Shown: positions 57,574-64,000 of the stretch, one piece after another
Layout: the number at the start of each line of letters is the position of its first letter
Position numbering within the stretch: position 1 is the stretch's first letter
Assembly (NCBI RefSeq): GCF_913773735.1
Contig: NZ_CAJYEB010000010.1
Location: 1 to 64,000 of the forward strand
Origin: an uncultured Massilia sp.
Lineage (GTDB): Bacteria; Pseudomonadota; Gammaproteobacteria; Burkholderiales; Burkholderiaceae_D
Length of the DNA stretch: 64,000 nt
Direction: 5' to 3'
Position numbers and translations under genes: made by a program
The notes under the pieces: model-generated
Told to the model about the DNA's origin: nothing
What the model saw: the letters and a program-made list of their open reading frames with translations, nothing else
Database searches by the model: none

Positions 57574-58446
57574 ATGAACGCACTGCGCACGCTCGTCGCG
57601 ACGTGGCTGGTCGCGCTGGCGCTACCGGCATCGGCCACCAATTACACGCTGTGGGTCAATGGCCGCACCGGCGGCGGCATCGTCGGCAACTACGACAGCT
57701 TCGGCTACTGGGGCCCGGCCTCGACCCCGGCCGGCATCAACAAGAAGTCCGCCAACTGGGACGGGCGCGGCAGCATCGCCTCGCAGAGCCCGCGCCTGCG
57801 CGACGCCCTCGACTGCTTCTGCACCGGCGGCAACTGGTGCTACGTGGCCGCCCACAGCGCCGGCGACCTGCTGGTCGGCTACACGCTGGCCAACTATGGC
57901 GGCACGGTACGCGCGAACAAGAACGCGGTGGCGAACGCGTCCGGCGTGTGCGGCAATGCCGGCGGCACGCAGACGGGCTGGAACATCAAGTGGGTGCGCG
58001 TCGCGGCCGGGTCCGCCGGCGGCTCGGAACTGGCCGACATCGGTTCCTGGACCACGTCGGAACCGCTGGTCCAGGACCTGCGCACCAGCACCGCGCGCGC
58101 CATGTACAACCACAACGCCACGCGCGGCATCTGGTTCCACATGTACGCCGGCGCGCGCGGCACGCTGTACTCCGGCATCCTGCCGGGCCAGGACGACGAG
58201 GTCGAGGCCTACCACAGCGCCGGCGGCGTCGCCGGCAGTGCCGGCCGCGCCCTGTGCAATCCGGGCGACTGGTTCTGCGACGACCTCACCCTGGGCACGG
58301 CGCAGAACCAGGGCGGCAGCAGCAAGTGGGCGTTCCACTCGGTGGCCTTCCGCGACGACGGCGAGGACCATCGCCACTACACGGGCGGCAACTGGGGCGG
58401 CATCGTGTCGGTGCTGCGGGCCGCGGTGGTCGACAGCGCGCGCTGA
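57574..58446 (+). CDS. Unknown exported protein with lipase-like AHSAG motif
   Basis: 290 residues; signal peptide MNALRTLVATWLVALALPASA. The mature part is rich in Gly, Trp and Cys (CFCTGGNWC, CNPGDWFCDD), which suggests disulfides. VAAHSAGDLLVGYTLA holds an A-H-S-A-G element (Ser95) like the nucleophile elbow of alpha/beta hydrolases, and a candidate His lies near HRHYTGGNWGG. I do not recognise the family. GGAGGGG lies 3 nt before the ATG. The next gene starts 3 nt after its stop, so the two are coupled. Confidence 0.7.
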   Translation: MNALRTLVATWLVALALPASATNYTLWVNGRTGGGIVGNYDSFGYWGPASTPAGINKKSANWDGRGSIASQSPRLRDALDCFCTGGNWCYVAAHSAGDLLVGYTLANYGGTVRANKNAVANASGVCGNAGGTQTGWNIKWVRVAAGSAGGSELADIGSWTTSEPLVQDLRTSTARAMYNHNATRGIWFHMYAGARGTLYSGILPGQDDEVEAYHSAGGVAGSAGRALCNPGDWFCDDLTLGTAQNQGGSSKWAFHSVAFRDDGEDHRHYTGGNWGGIVSVLRAAVVDSAR

Positions 58447-58448
58447 AC

Positions 58449-59750
58449 GTGCGGTCCCGGCCATCCTCGCGCCCGCGGCGGACGGCGTCGGTGCTGGCCG
58501 CCGTACTGGCCGCCATACTGGCCGCTTTGCTGGTCGCCGCTGTCCTGGTAGGACTGGCGCCATGGGGCGCGGCCGACGCGCCGTCGTCCGCACCGGCCGC
58601 CGCGGCCACGGCCTTCGCGCCCCCGGCAACCCCGTCCACCGGGCCGGCGCCCGCCGATCCGGCGCGGCAGCGGGAGCGTCGCCGGCTGCTGGAGGCGGTG
58701 CGGGAGGCCGAACGCACCTACTGCAGCTACCGCGCCGCCAGCCGCTACCCGCCCGGTGCGCGGCCGATGGCCGAGAACGCCGACCAGGCGCGGCCCAACG
58801 ATCCGGTGGTGTCCACCGGCGCCATGCGCCTGGACGGCGAGGGCAGCGACGACCGGGTGCGCCTGCAGGCGTCGCAGTCGCGCGTCTACCTGGGCGCCGG
58901 CGAAGCGGTCACCTTCACGCTGCGCGCCGTCGACGAGGACGGCAGGACGCTGCCATTGGCGGTCTCGTCGGCATTCGCCCAGGGCGTCACCCAAGCCGGC
59001 ACGCCCGAGGCCGGCCGGGTGGCGCTCGCCTTCGCCGACGACGGCGCCGGTGCCGGTGCCGCAGCCGCAACCGCAACCGCAGCCGCAGCCGCATCCGCGG
59101 CCGATACCGTGGCCGATGACGGCACGTTCACCGCCGTGCTCGCGCCGGGCCAGGGCGTGCTGGCGCGCTTCGACGGCACCATCCGCGCCGAAGTGCGCTA
59201 CGCCGTCGGCGGCCGCGCGGGCATCGTGCAGTTCGACGTCATCCACACGCCCGACCTGCCGGCCGCCTGGACCGGCCGGGTGCGCGCGGCGCTGGAAGCG
59301 GGAGCGCTGGATTTCTACCTGGGGCTGGACGTGCGCCGGGCCGGGCGCTACGTCGTCAGCGGCCGCGTCGACGATGCGCACGGGCAGCCGTTCGCGCTGC
59401 TGACCTTCGACGAGGTACTGGACGCCGGACCCGCCGAGGTCAAGCTGGCGCTGTTCGGCCGGCTGGTGCGCGACGGCCGGCCGGCACTGCCGCTGACGCT
59501 GCGCGACGTCGAGGGCTACCTGCTCAAGGAAGACGGCGACCCCGACCGTATCATGCTGCCGCGCCTGCAGGGGCGGGTGGCGGCCAGCGTCCAGCAAGAC
59601 GCGGCCGGCTTTTCCACTGCCGAATGGCAGAGCGAGGAGAGGAGCCGCTACCTGGCCGAATTCGCGCGCGACGTGGCGCGGGCGCGCGCCGGACTGGCGG
59701 CCGTCGACCCGGCCGCGCCGCCGCCGCCGGCTGCCTGCGTGGCGCCGTGA
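58449..59750 (+). CDS. Unknown membrane-anchored protein, coupled to the preceding gene
   Basis: 433 residues from GTG, 3 nt after the previous stop. The N-terminal helix (VLAAVLAAILAALLVAAVLVGL) anchors it with the bulk in the periplasm; beta-rich segments follow (AVTFTLRAVDEDGRTLPL, YVVSGRVDDAHGQPFALLTF). A low-complexity Ala/Thr tract at about residues 200-220 comes from 6-bp repeats (GCCGCA/ACCGCA). No known family is recalled. It may be a partner or chaperone for the coupled exported protein, in the way lipase-specific foldases serve lipases, but this is speculation. Confidence 0.65.
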   Translation: MRSRPSSRPRRTASVLAAVLAAILAALLVAAVLVGLAPWGAADAPSSAPAAAATAFAPPATPSTGPAPADPARQRERRRLLEAVREAERTYCSYRAASRYPPGARPMAENADQARPNDPVVSTGAMRLDGEGSDDRVRLQASQSRVYLGAGEAVTFTLRAVDEDGRTLPLAVSSAFAQGVTQAGTPEAGRVALAFADDGAGAGAAAATATAAAAASAADTVADDGTFTAVLAPGQGVLARFDGTIRAEVRYAVGGRAGIVQFDVIHTPDLPAAWTGRVRAALEAGALDFYLGLDVRRAGRYVVSGRVDDAHGQPFALLTFDEVLDAGPAEVKLALFGRLVRDGRPALPLTLRDVEGYLLKEDGDPDRIMLPRLQGRVAASVQQDAAGFSTAEWQSEERSRYLAEFARDVARARAGLAAVDPAAPPPPAACVAP

Positions 59751-59815
59751 AAAGCCGTGTCCGTACGCCGTACCGGCGTAAAATAGCGGATTGAACGCAG
59801 AATTAGAGATCAAGC

Positions 59816-60763
59816 ATGTCGATACAATGGTTCCCGGGCCACATGGCCGCCGCCCGCAAGCAGGCCGCGGAGCAGATGGAAAACACCGATGTGGTCATCG
59901 AGGTACTGGACGCGCGCCTGCCGCAGGCGAGCAGCAACCCGATGGTCGAGGAATTGCGCAAGTTCCGCAACAAGCCCTGCCTGAAGGTCCTGAACAAGAC
60001 CGACCTGGCCGACCCCGCCGCCACCGCGGCCTGGGCCGCCTGGTACGACGCCCAGGAGGGCGTCAGCGCCTACCCGATGACGACCAAGAAGCCGGCGGAG
60101 GTGGCGAAGATCCCCGAACTGTGCAAGACGCTGGCGCCGCACCGCGGCGTGCCGACCAAGCCGCTGCGCATCATGATCATGGGCATCCCGAACGTCGGCA
60201 AGTCGACCCTGATGAACGCCCTGCTGAAGAAGCGCGTGGCCAAGGTCGGCGACGAGCCGGCCGTGACCAAGTCGCAGCAGAAGCTCTACCTCGACCAGTT
60301 CACCGTGCTGGTCGACACGCCGGGCATGTTGTGGCCCAAGATCGCCATGGAAAGCGACGGCCTGATGCTGGCCGCCAGCCACGCCGTCGGCACCAATGCC
60401 GTGATCGAGGAAGAAGTCGCGGAATTCCTGGGCGGCTTCCTGCTCGAACGCTACCCGCAGCTGCTGGCCGCCCGCTACGGCTTCAAGACCGAGGGCCTGG
60501 ACGGTTTCGGCGTGATCGAGGGCATCGCCCAGCGCCGCGCCTTCCGCGCGCGCGGCGGCGACTACGACTACGAAAAGGCGGCGCACACGCTGCTGGTGGA
60601 CTATCGCAGCGGCGCGCTGGGCCGCATCAGCCTGGAAACCCCGCAGTCGCGCGCCGAGGCGCTGGAGCGCCACCGCATCGCGATGGAAGAAAAGGCGCGC
60701 ATCGCGGCCGAGAAGGCGGCGCGCAAGGCGGAAGAGGCGGCGCGGGGGAAGCGGGGGACTTGA
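59816..60763 (+). CDS. rbgA: Ribosome biogenesis GTPase YlqF/RbgA
   Basis: 315 residues, circularly permuted GTPase. G4 VLNKTDLAD comes before G1 GIPNVGKSTLMNALL and G3 DTPGMLWPK. It starts MSIQWFPGHMAAARKQ, the family hallmark. It assists late 50S subunit assembly. The C-terminal Lys/Glu/Ala helix is longer than in Bacillus. A TAAAAT -10-like box lies 33-38 bp upstream of the ATG. Confidence 0.93.
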   Translation: MSIQWFPGHMAAARKQAAEQMENTDVVIEVLDARLPQASSNPMVEELRKFRNKPCLKVLNKTDLADPAATAAWAAWYDAQEGVSAYPMTTKKPAEVAKIPELCKTLAPHRGVPTKPLRIMIMGIPNVGKSTLMNALLKKRVAKVGDEPAVTKSQQKLYLDQFTVLVDTPGMLWPKIAMESDGLMLAASHAVGTNAVIEEEVAEFLGGFLLERYPQLLAARYGFKTEGLDGFGVIEGIAQRRAFRARGGDYDYEKAAHTLLVDYRSGALGRISLETPQSRAEALERHRIAMEEKARIAAEKAARKAEEAARGKRGT

Positions 60764-60778
60764 TGATGCACGGGATCG

Positions 60779-61031
60779 TCTTCACGTAGGGCTTCACGAA
60801 CTGCGGGGCCATCAGTTTTACGGTGTGCCCCATCTCACTGAGCTTGCGCGCCCAGTAGTGCGCGCTGCCGCAAGCTTCCATGCCGATCAAGCACGACGCA
60901 AGCTTCGCAAGAAACGTCAGCATTTCCGCACGCTTGAGCTGCTTACGCATGCACGGCTTGCCGTGAAGATCGACACCGTGTACCTGGAACACCGACTTTG
61001 CCAAGTCGATGCCGCATGCACTAAGCTTCAT
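60779..61031 (-). pseudogene. IS110-family transposase, N-terminal fragment
   Basis: Starts MKLSACGIDLAKSVFQVHGVD with AGGAG upstream. It shows the DEDD-type N-terminal core including LASCLIGMEACGSAHYWAR and HTVKLMAPQFVKPYVK. Homology stops there and the frame runs into the 3' end of the rbgA gene on the other strand. Only about 84 of some 340 residues remain, so it is a dead remnant. Confidence 0.8.
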
Positions 61032-61132
61032 GGTGGACGCTCCTGTCTGGTTGTGGACCCCTTACACATTCACTTTGGGACATCGATGCCGTTCCAGGAA
61101 GGATGCGTCCATTCCATGAAAGCTCCCTCACA

Positions 61133-61504
61133 TCAACAACTGCCTCCCGCAATGCTTGCGCCGGACCGCAAATCGAATCCCAGGAAGCACCGGTACCCAT
61201 CGCGGGGCGAGGAGGCGCACCAGACATGTCCCTTCCGGCGCAAGCGCTCGCCTGCCTCGCCGCTGCAAGACACCCCTTTGGCGTCGGGATAGAGCGAATC
61301 GAAGATGTCCTTGGCTGCCTGTCCCTTGATGTCGATGGCCAGCTTGCGATCGGTTTTCGTGGGCGCTTGCTCGTCCCCGAGACCTCCCGAGTAGATCGTG
61401 TACTCGGCCTTGAGCGGCTTGGCTGGCGCGGGATAGAACGGTTTTTCCTGGGCATGGACACCCGCCGACAGTGCCATTGTCAGAAGAAGTGACAGGGCTT
61501 TCAT
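61133..61504 (-). CDS. Exported small protein, candidate immunity protein of the Hcp-linked peptidase
   Basis: 123 residues. Signal peptide MKALSLLLTMALSAGVHA; the mature part has four Cys in its last third (VSCSG, VWCAS, YRCFLG, and a final Cys). Its start overlaps the stop of the upstream peptidase gene by 4 bp (ATGA). A periplasmic protein made together with a peptidoglycan-targeting effector is the usual form of an immunity protein. I recognise no named immunity family. Confidence 0.65.
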   Translation of the reverse strand: MKALSLLLTMALSAGVHAQEKPFYPAPAKPLKAEYTIYSGGLGDEQAPTKTDRKLAIDIKGQAAKDIFDSLYPDAKGVSCSGEAGERLRRKGHVWCASSPRDGYRCFLGFDLRSGASIAGGSC

Positions 61505-61977
61505 GGCGAGGAAGCTCGTATGTCGACGTGAAAGTGGTCGTCATGGCCTTCCCATGGCTTCACGAAAGGGATGTCCGTGTCGTTGAACAGGACGGTTCTC
61601 GCCAAGGGATGGGAGTGGAAGATGGCAATCAGTGTTGCCGTCGCTTTCCGGTCGTACTGATCACGCTGAAAGCGGGTGACACGCTCCTGACGGCCATCGA
61701 TTCTGATTGCACGCACGTCCACCTGCAATCCGTCCGTATGACTTTTGTGTTTTTTGTATTCTCCGCCGTTGGCAAGGCTGATGTTGCCGATGCCAAACCT
61801 GCGATGATCGACGGTCTGCCATTCCCGCTCGACCCAGAACAGCACGGACAGCAATGCCGGATGGCCATATTGGCCCCCGCCATTCGTGGGTGTCCCGTAC
61901 ACGTAATATCCTGCGCCCTCAGGACGCTGAGGCAGCATGAAGTCGCCGCGTGAATCCTTCGGTTGGACTTGCAGCAT
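61501..61977 (-). CDS. LAS/M74-like peptidoglycan endopeptidase, candidate T6SS effector
   Basis: 158 residues. Zinc ligands of the LAS type are visible: His80-x6-Asp87 in KSHTDGLQVDVR and His148-x-His150 in EGHDDHFHVDIR, as in penicillin-insensitive murein endopeptidase MepA (M74). No signal peptide, consistent with delivery by Hcp. AAGGA lies 7 nt before the ATG, overlapping the hcp stop region. It sits between hcp and a coupled exported protein, so an antibacterial effector is the best reading. A longer upstream frame runs antisense into hcp and is not used. Confidence 0.7.
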   Translation of the reverse strand: MLQVQPKDSRGDFMLPQRPEGAGYYVYGTPTNGGGQYGHPALLSVLFWVEREWQTVDHRRFGIGNISLANGGEYKKHKSHTDGLQVDVRAIRIDGRQERVTRFQRDQYDRKATATLIAIFHSHPLARTVLFNDTDIPFVKPWEGHDDHFHVDIRASSP

Positions 61978-61987
61978 GGCCAGTCCT

Positions 61988-62479
61988 TCAGGCGATTTTG
62001 TTGGTCGCCAGATCCCATCCACCTGCCGTGTTGCCGCCGGTGCCCCCGCTGATCTTTTGCTGGGTGTATTTCCATTTGACCTTGGAAAACTTGAGGCTGA
62101 TCTGGTCATGCATCAGCCCTCCCTCGTGTACGGTCTGGCTGACGCTACCGATGAGCACATTATCCAGTTCGACTTCGTAGTATTTGACCGGCTTGCCATC
62201 GCTGTCGGCCCGCATGAATTCGAGTTTCGCTTTCGGAATGGTTTTACCTGACGAACAGGTCTGCATGAAGAGAGGAGACGACAAATCGACGAGCTTGGTC
62301 AGCGCGATATGCTGGTGTTCACAGCGCTCAGCCGTATGGCCGCCAGCCGTCGATGCTGTGGCGGACCGGGGTTGGATGACGCCCCACTGGGCGGATGAAA
62401 GCTCGATCCAGCCCTGGTGTGCAGCGTCCTGTGACTCGCCCTTGATGCCATCTATTTGCAGGTATGCGTCAATCGCCAT
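61988..62479 (-). CDS. hcp: Hcp-family type VI secretion tube protein
   Basis: 163 residues starting MAIDAYLQIDGIKGES, the Hcp hallmark, with IELSSAQWGV and YYEVELDNVLIGSVSQ. It forms the hexameric ring tube and carries small effectors. No other T6SS structural genes are in the window, so this is an orphan hcp linked to its cargo. GGAGAAAGCAAA precedes the ATG. The effector gene starts 10 nt after its stop. Confidence 0.9.
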   Translation of the reverse strand: MAIDAYLQIDGIKGESQDAAHQGWIELSSAQWGVIQPRSATASTAGGHTAERCEHQHIALTKLVDLSSPLFMQTCSSGKTIPKAKLEFMRADSDGKPVKYYEVELDNVLIGSVSQTVHEGGLMHDQISLKFSKVKWKYTQQKISGGTGGNTAGGWDLATNKIA

Positions 62480-62593
62480 TTTGCTTTCTCCGCGTCGATG
62501 TTCGATGGTTTGTGCGGACCAATCGGTCAACAGAGCATTGTTGAGCTGGATCGACTTGGAGTATTTGGCTGGAGTCAAACTATTTTCTCGACG

Positions 62594-63409
62594 TTAGGAC
62601 GCCACTTGCCCGAACCTGAAACTCGACACCGTCAACGCCCCGAAGAACGCCTCCTCGTGGTACACGCACGCGGCGCGCTCCTGCTCGGCCGCCCCCAGCG
62701 CCACCCACAGCGGCACCAGGTGATCCTCGCGCGGATGCGCCTGGCGCGCGGCGGGGGCCGCATCCCAGCGCAGCAGCGCCTGCTCGCGTTCAACGGGCGG
62801 CAGCGCCAGCAGCACGTGCTGCAGCCAGCCGTCGAAGGCGCGCGAGGACAGCGCGCCGGCCTGGCCGAACTGGCGCAGGTTGTGGAAGGACAGGCCGCTG
62901 CCGATGATCAGGATCCCCTCGTCGCGCAGCGGCGCCAGCGCGCGGCCGGCGGCCAGGTGGGTGGCCGGGTCGTAGTCGCGCCGGATCGACAGCTGCACCA
63001 CCGGCATGTCGGCCTCGGGATAGACGGGCGCCAGCATCGAGAAGGTGCCGTGGTCGAAGCCGCGCTCGGCGTCCAGGCCGGCTGCCAGGCCGGCGCCTTC
63101 CAGCAACTGCGCCACGCGCGCGGCCAGTCGCGGCTCGCCGGGGGCCGGATAGCGGATGGCGTAGGTGTGCGGCGGGAAGCCGCCGTAGTCGTAGATCATG
63201 CCCGGGCTGGTGCCGGACGAGACCAGGAAGCGGTCCGCCTCCCAGTGGCTCGTCACCACCAGCACCGCCTTCGGGCGCACGCCGACCTGGCGCTTGATGT
63301 CGACCAGCGAGGCTTCCAGTTCGGCGTAGGCGGCGCCGAACTGGTCCTTCATCCACGGCCAGGGGCCGCCGCCGTGCGAGACGAAATAGGTGGGCAGGCG
63401 AGGGGACAT
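62594..63409 (-). CDS. DODA-type extradiol aromatic ring-opening dioxygenase (YgiD-like)
   Basis: 271 residues. Metal-binding His residues lie in FVSHGGGPWPWM, VTSHWEAD and GFDHGTFSML, the class III extradiol (LigB-like) pattern. Relatives open catechol or DOPA rings. The ATG at 63409 with GGAG upstream begins the domain. It is transcribed toward hcp, 114 bp away, but is probably not functionally linked. Confidence 0.9.
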   Translation of the reverse strand: MSPRLPTYFVSHGGGPWPWMKDQFGAAYAELEASLVDIKRQVGVRPKAVLVVTSHWEADRFLVSSGTSPGMIYDYGGFPPHTYAIRYPAPGEPRLAARVAQLLEGAGLAAGLDAERGFDHGTFSMLAPVYPEADMPVVQLSIRRDYDPATHLAAGRALAPLRDEGILIIGSGLSFHNLRQFGQAGALSSRAFDGWLQHVLLALPPVEREQALLRWDAAPAARQAHPREDHLVPLWVALGAAEQERAACVYHEEAFFGALTVSSFRFGQVAS

Positions 63410-63512
63410 GGGCGCTCCGGGGCATCGAAAAATTCCATGGTAGCCGATCCGTGCGGATCGCGTCCGAAGGCGCCCGATGCGAGCCCACGCGCAGGCATGC
63501 ACGGTGCGAACG

Positions 63513-64000
63513 CTACTCCCTGCGCGCCAGCTCCATCATCCCCGCCAGCCTGGCCGCCCGCATGACGCCGAGCGCCAGCACGGCCAGTTCCGCCAGCACG
63601 ACGGCGCCGACGGTCCCGGCCGCGCCCAGCGCCGGCACGTGCAGGCGCGCCAGCGCGAGCAGGGCCGCCACGGCCAGGCCGATGCCGGTCACGATCATGT
63701 ATACGCCCAGTACCGCCAGCGGGCGGCGCAGCAGCAGCCTGGTCCCGGCCCACCAGGCCAGGACCGCCGAGCGGCGGCGCGGTTCGTTGCCGAGGATGGC
63801 GCGGCCGGCGTCCAGGCTCGCGTGCGCCAGCGCCAGCAGCACGACCGTCGCCACCAGCGCCAGGCGCGTGGCCTGCTCGGCGTCGCCCTGCAGGATCGCC
63901 CGTTCGGCGACCCTGCCGGCGGCGCCCGAGGCCATGCCGCCGACGGCGCCGGCGATCCCCAGCGGGACCACGGCCCATGCCAGCATGCGCAGCAGGCGGC
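63513..64000 (-). CDS. Partial unknown multi-helix membrane protein
   Basis: The frame is open to the window edge (RLLRMLAWAVVPLG...), so the N-terminus lies beyond. At least four hydrophobic helices are visible, with an Arg-rich loop GNEPRRRSAVLAWWAGTRLLLRR between two of them. The protein ends MMELARRE. No family is recognised; a paralogue of multi-spanning DUF membrane proteins is possible. Confidence 0.55.
   Translation of the reverse strand, partial: RLLRMLAWAVVPLGIAGAVGGMASGAAGRVAERAILQGDAEQATRLALVATVVLLALAHASLDAGRAILGNEPRRRSAVLAWWAGTRLLLRRPLAVLGVYMIVTGIGLAVAALLALARLHVPALGAAGTVGAVVLAELAVLALGVMRAARLAGMMELARRE

Overview
The window is GC-rich, gene-dense DNA of a betaproteobacterium, most likely Oxalobacteraceae (Massilia/Duganella/Telluria group). 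The assignment rests on the core block ompA-ubiG-gph | gyrA-serC-pheA-hisC-tyrA-aroA-cmk-rpsA-ihfB-lapA-lapB-ugd-rfaE1-comEA-cysM and on protein sequences that look Burkholderiales-like. It is inferred from reading, not from a database search.

Layout. 1-3018: 3' end of a giant adhesin made of 102-residue Ig-like repeats with a DUF4214-type tail. 3189-7330: chaperone pair cbpA-cbpM, the Mn transporter mntH with a perfect inverted repeat at its start, and two tandem PfpI/DJ-1-like genes. 7491-15045 (minus strand): an accessory operon led by a 1124-residue regulator (winged helix, STAND-type NTPase, membrane helix, TPR-like tail). It continues with a small unknown protein, a DUF1842-like protein and two proteins resembling clostridial P47, a TULIP-fold protein of botulinum orfX-type clusters. 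15307-25645: a genomic island inserted in the 3' end of the tmRNA gene ssrA, with a 16-bp att duplication, matching arm-type repeats, a P4-type integrase, AlpA, two clusters of GGTGGCA iterons and a decayed DUF927 primase/helicase. Its cargo includes an AT-rich PD-(D/E)xK protein and a zinc-hook SMC-like ATPase with a HEPN-like C-terminal motif. An IS481-type element with a broken transposase is also present.

25631-50138: chromosomal core. It holds ssrA, a methyltransferase, a glycine-zipper protein, gph-ubiG, ompA, gyrA, DUF2059, and the aromatic amino-acid genes serC-pheA-hisC-tyrA-aroA. These are followed by cmk, rpsA, ihfB, LPS-assembly lapAB, ugd, rfaE1, a ComEA-like gene, an M28 peptidase and cysM. 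Several genes overlap by a few bases, suggesting translational coupling (DUF2059/serC, hisC/tyrA/aroA). Palindromic repeats carrying a GTAGGGTGG core sit in many of the gaps.

50307-64000: a small HTH-like protein with an AT-rich upstream region, then the coupled minus-strand operon moxR-DUF58-tgpA-like-mltB, a class II histone-deacetylase-like gene, two unknown secreted or membrane proteins, the GTPase rbgA and an IS110 fragment. Next comes a compact hcp / LAS-type peptidase / exported small protein module, which reads as a type VI secretion effector-immunity cassette. The window closes with a DODA-type dioxygenase and a partial membrane protein.

The best candidates for under-described biology are the P47-like operon with its STAND regulator, the island ATPase with its oddly placed start, and the orphan hcp-peptidase-immunity cassette.
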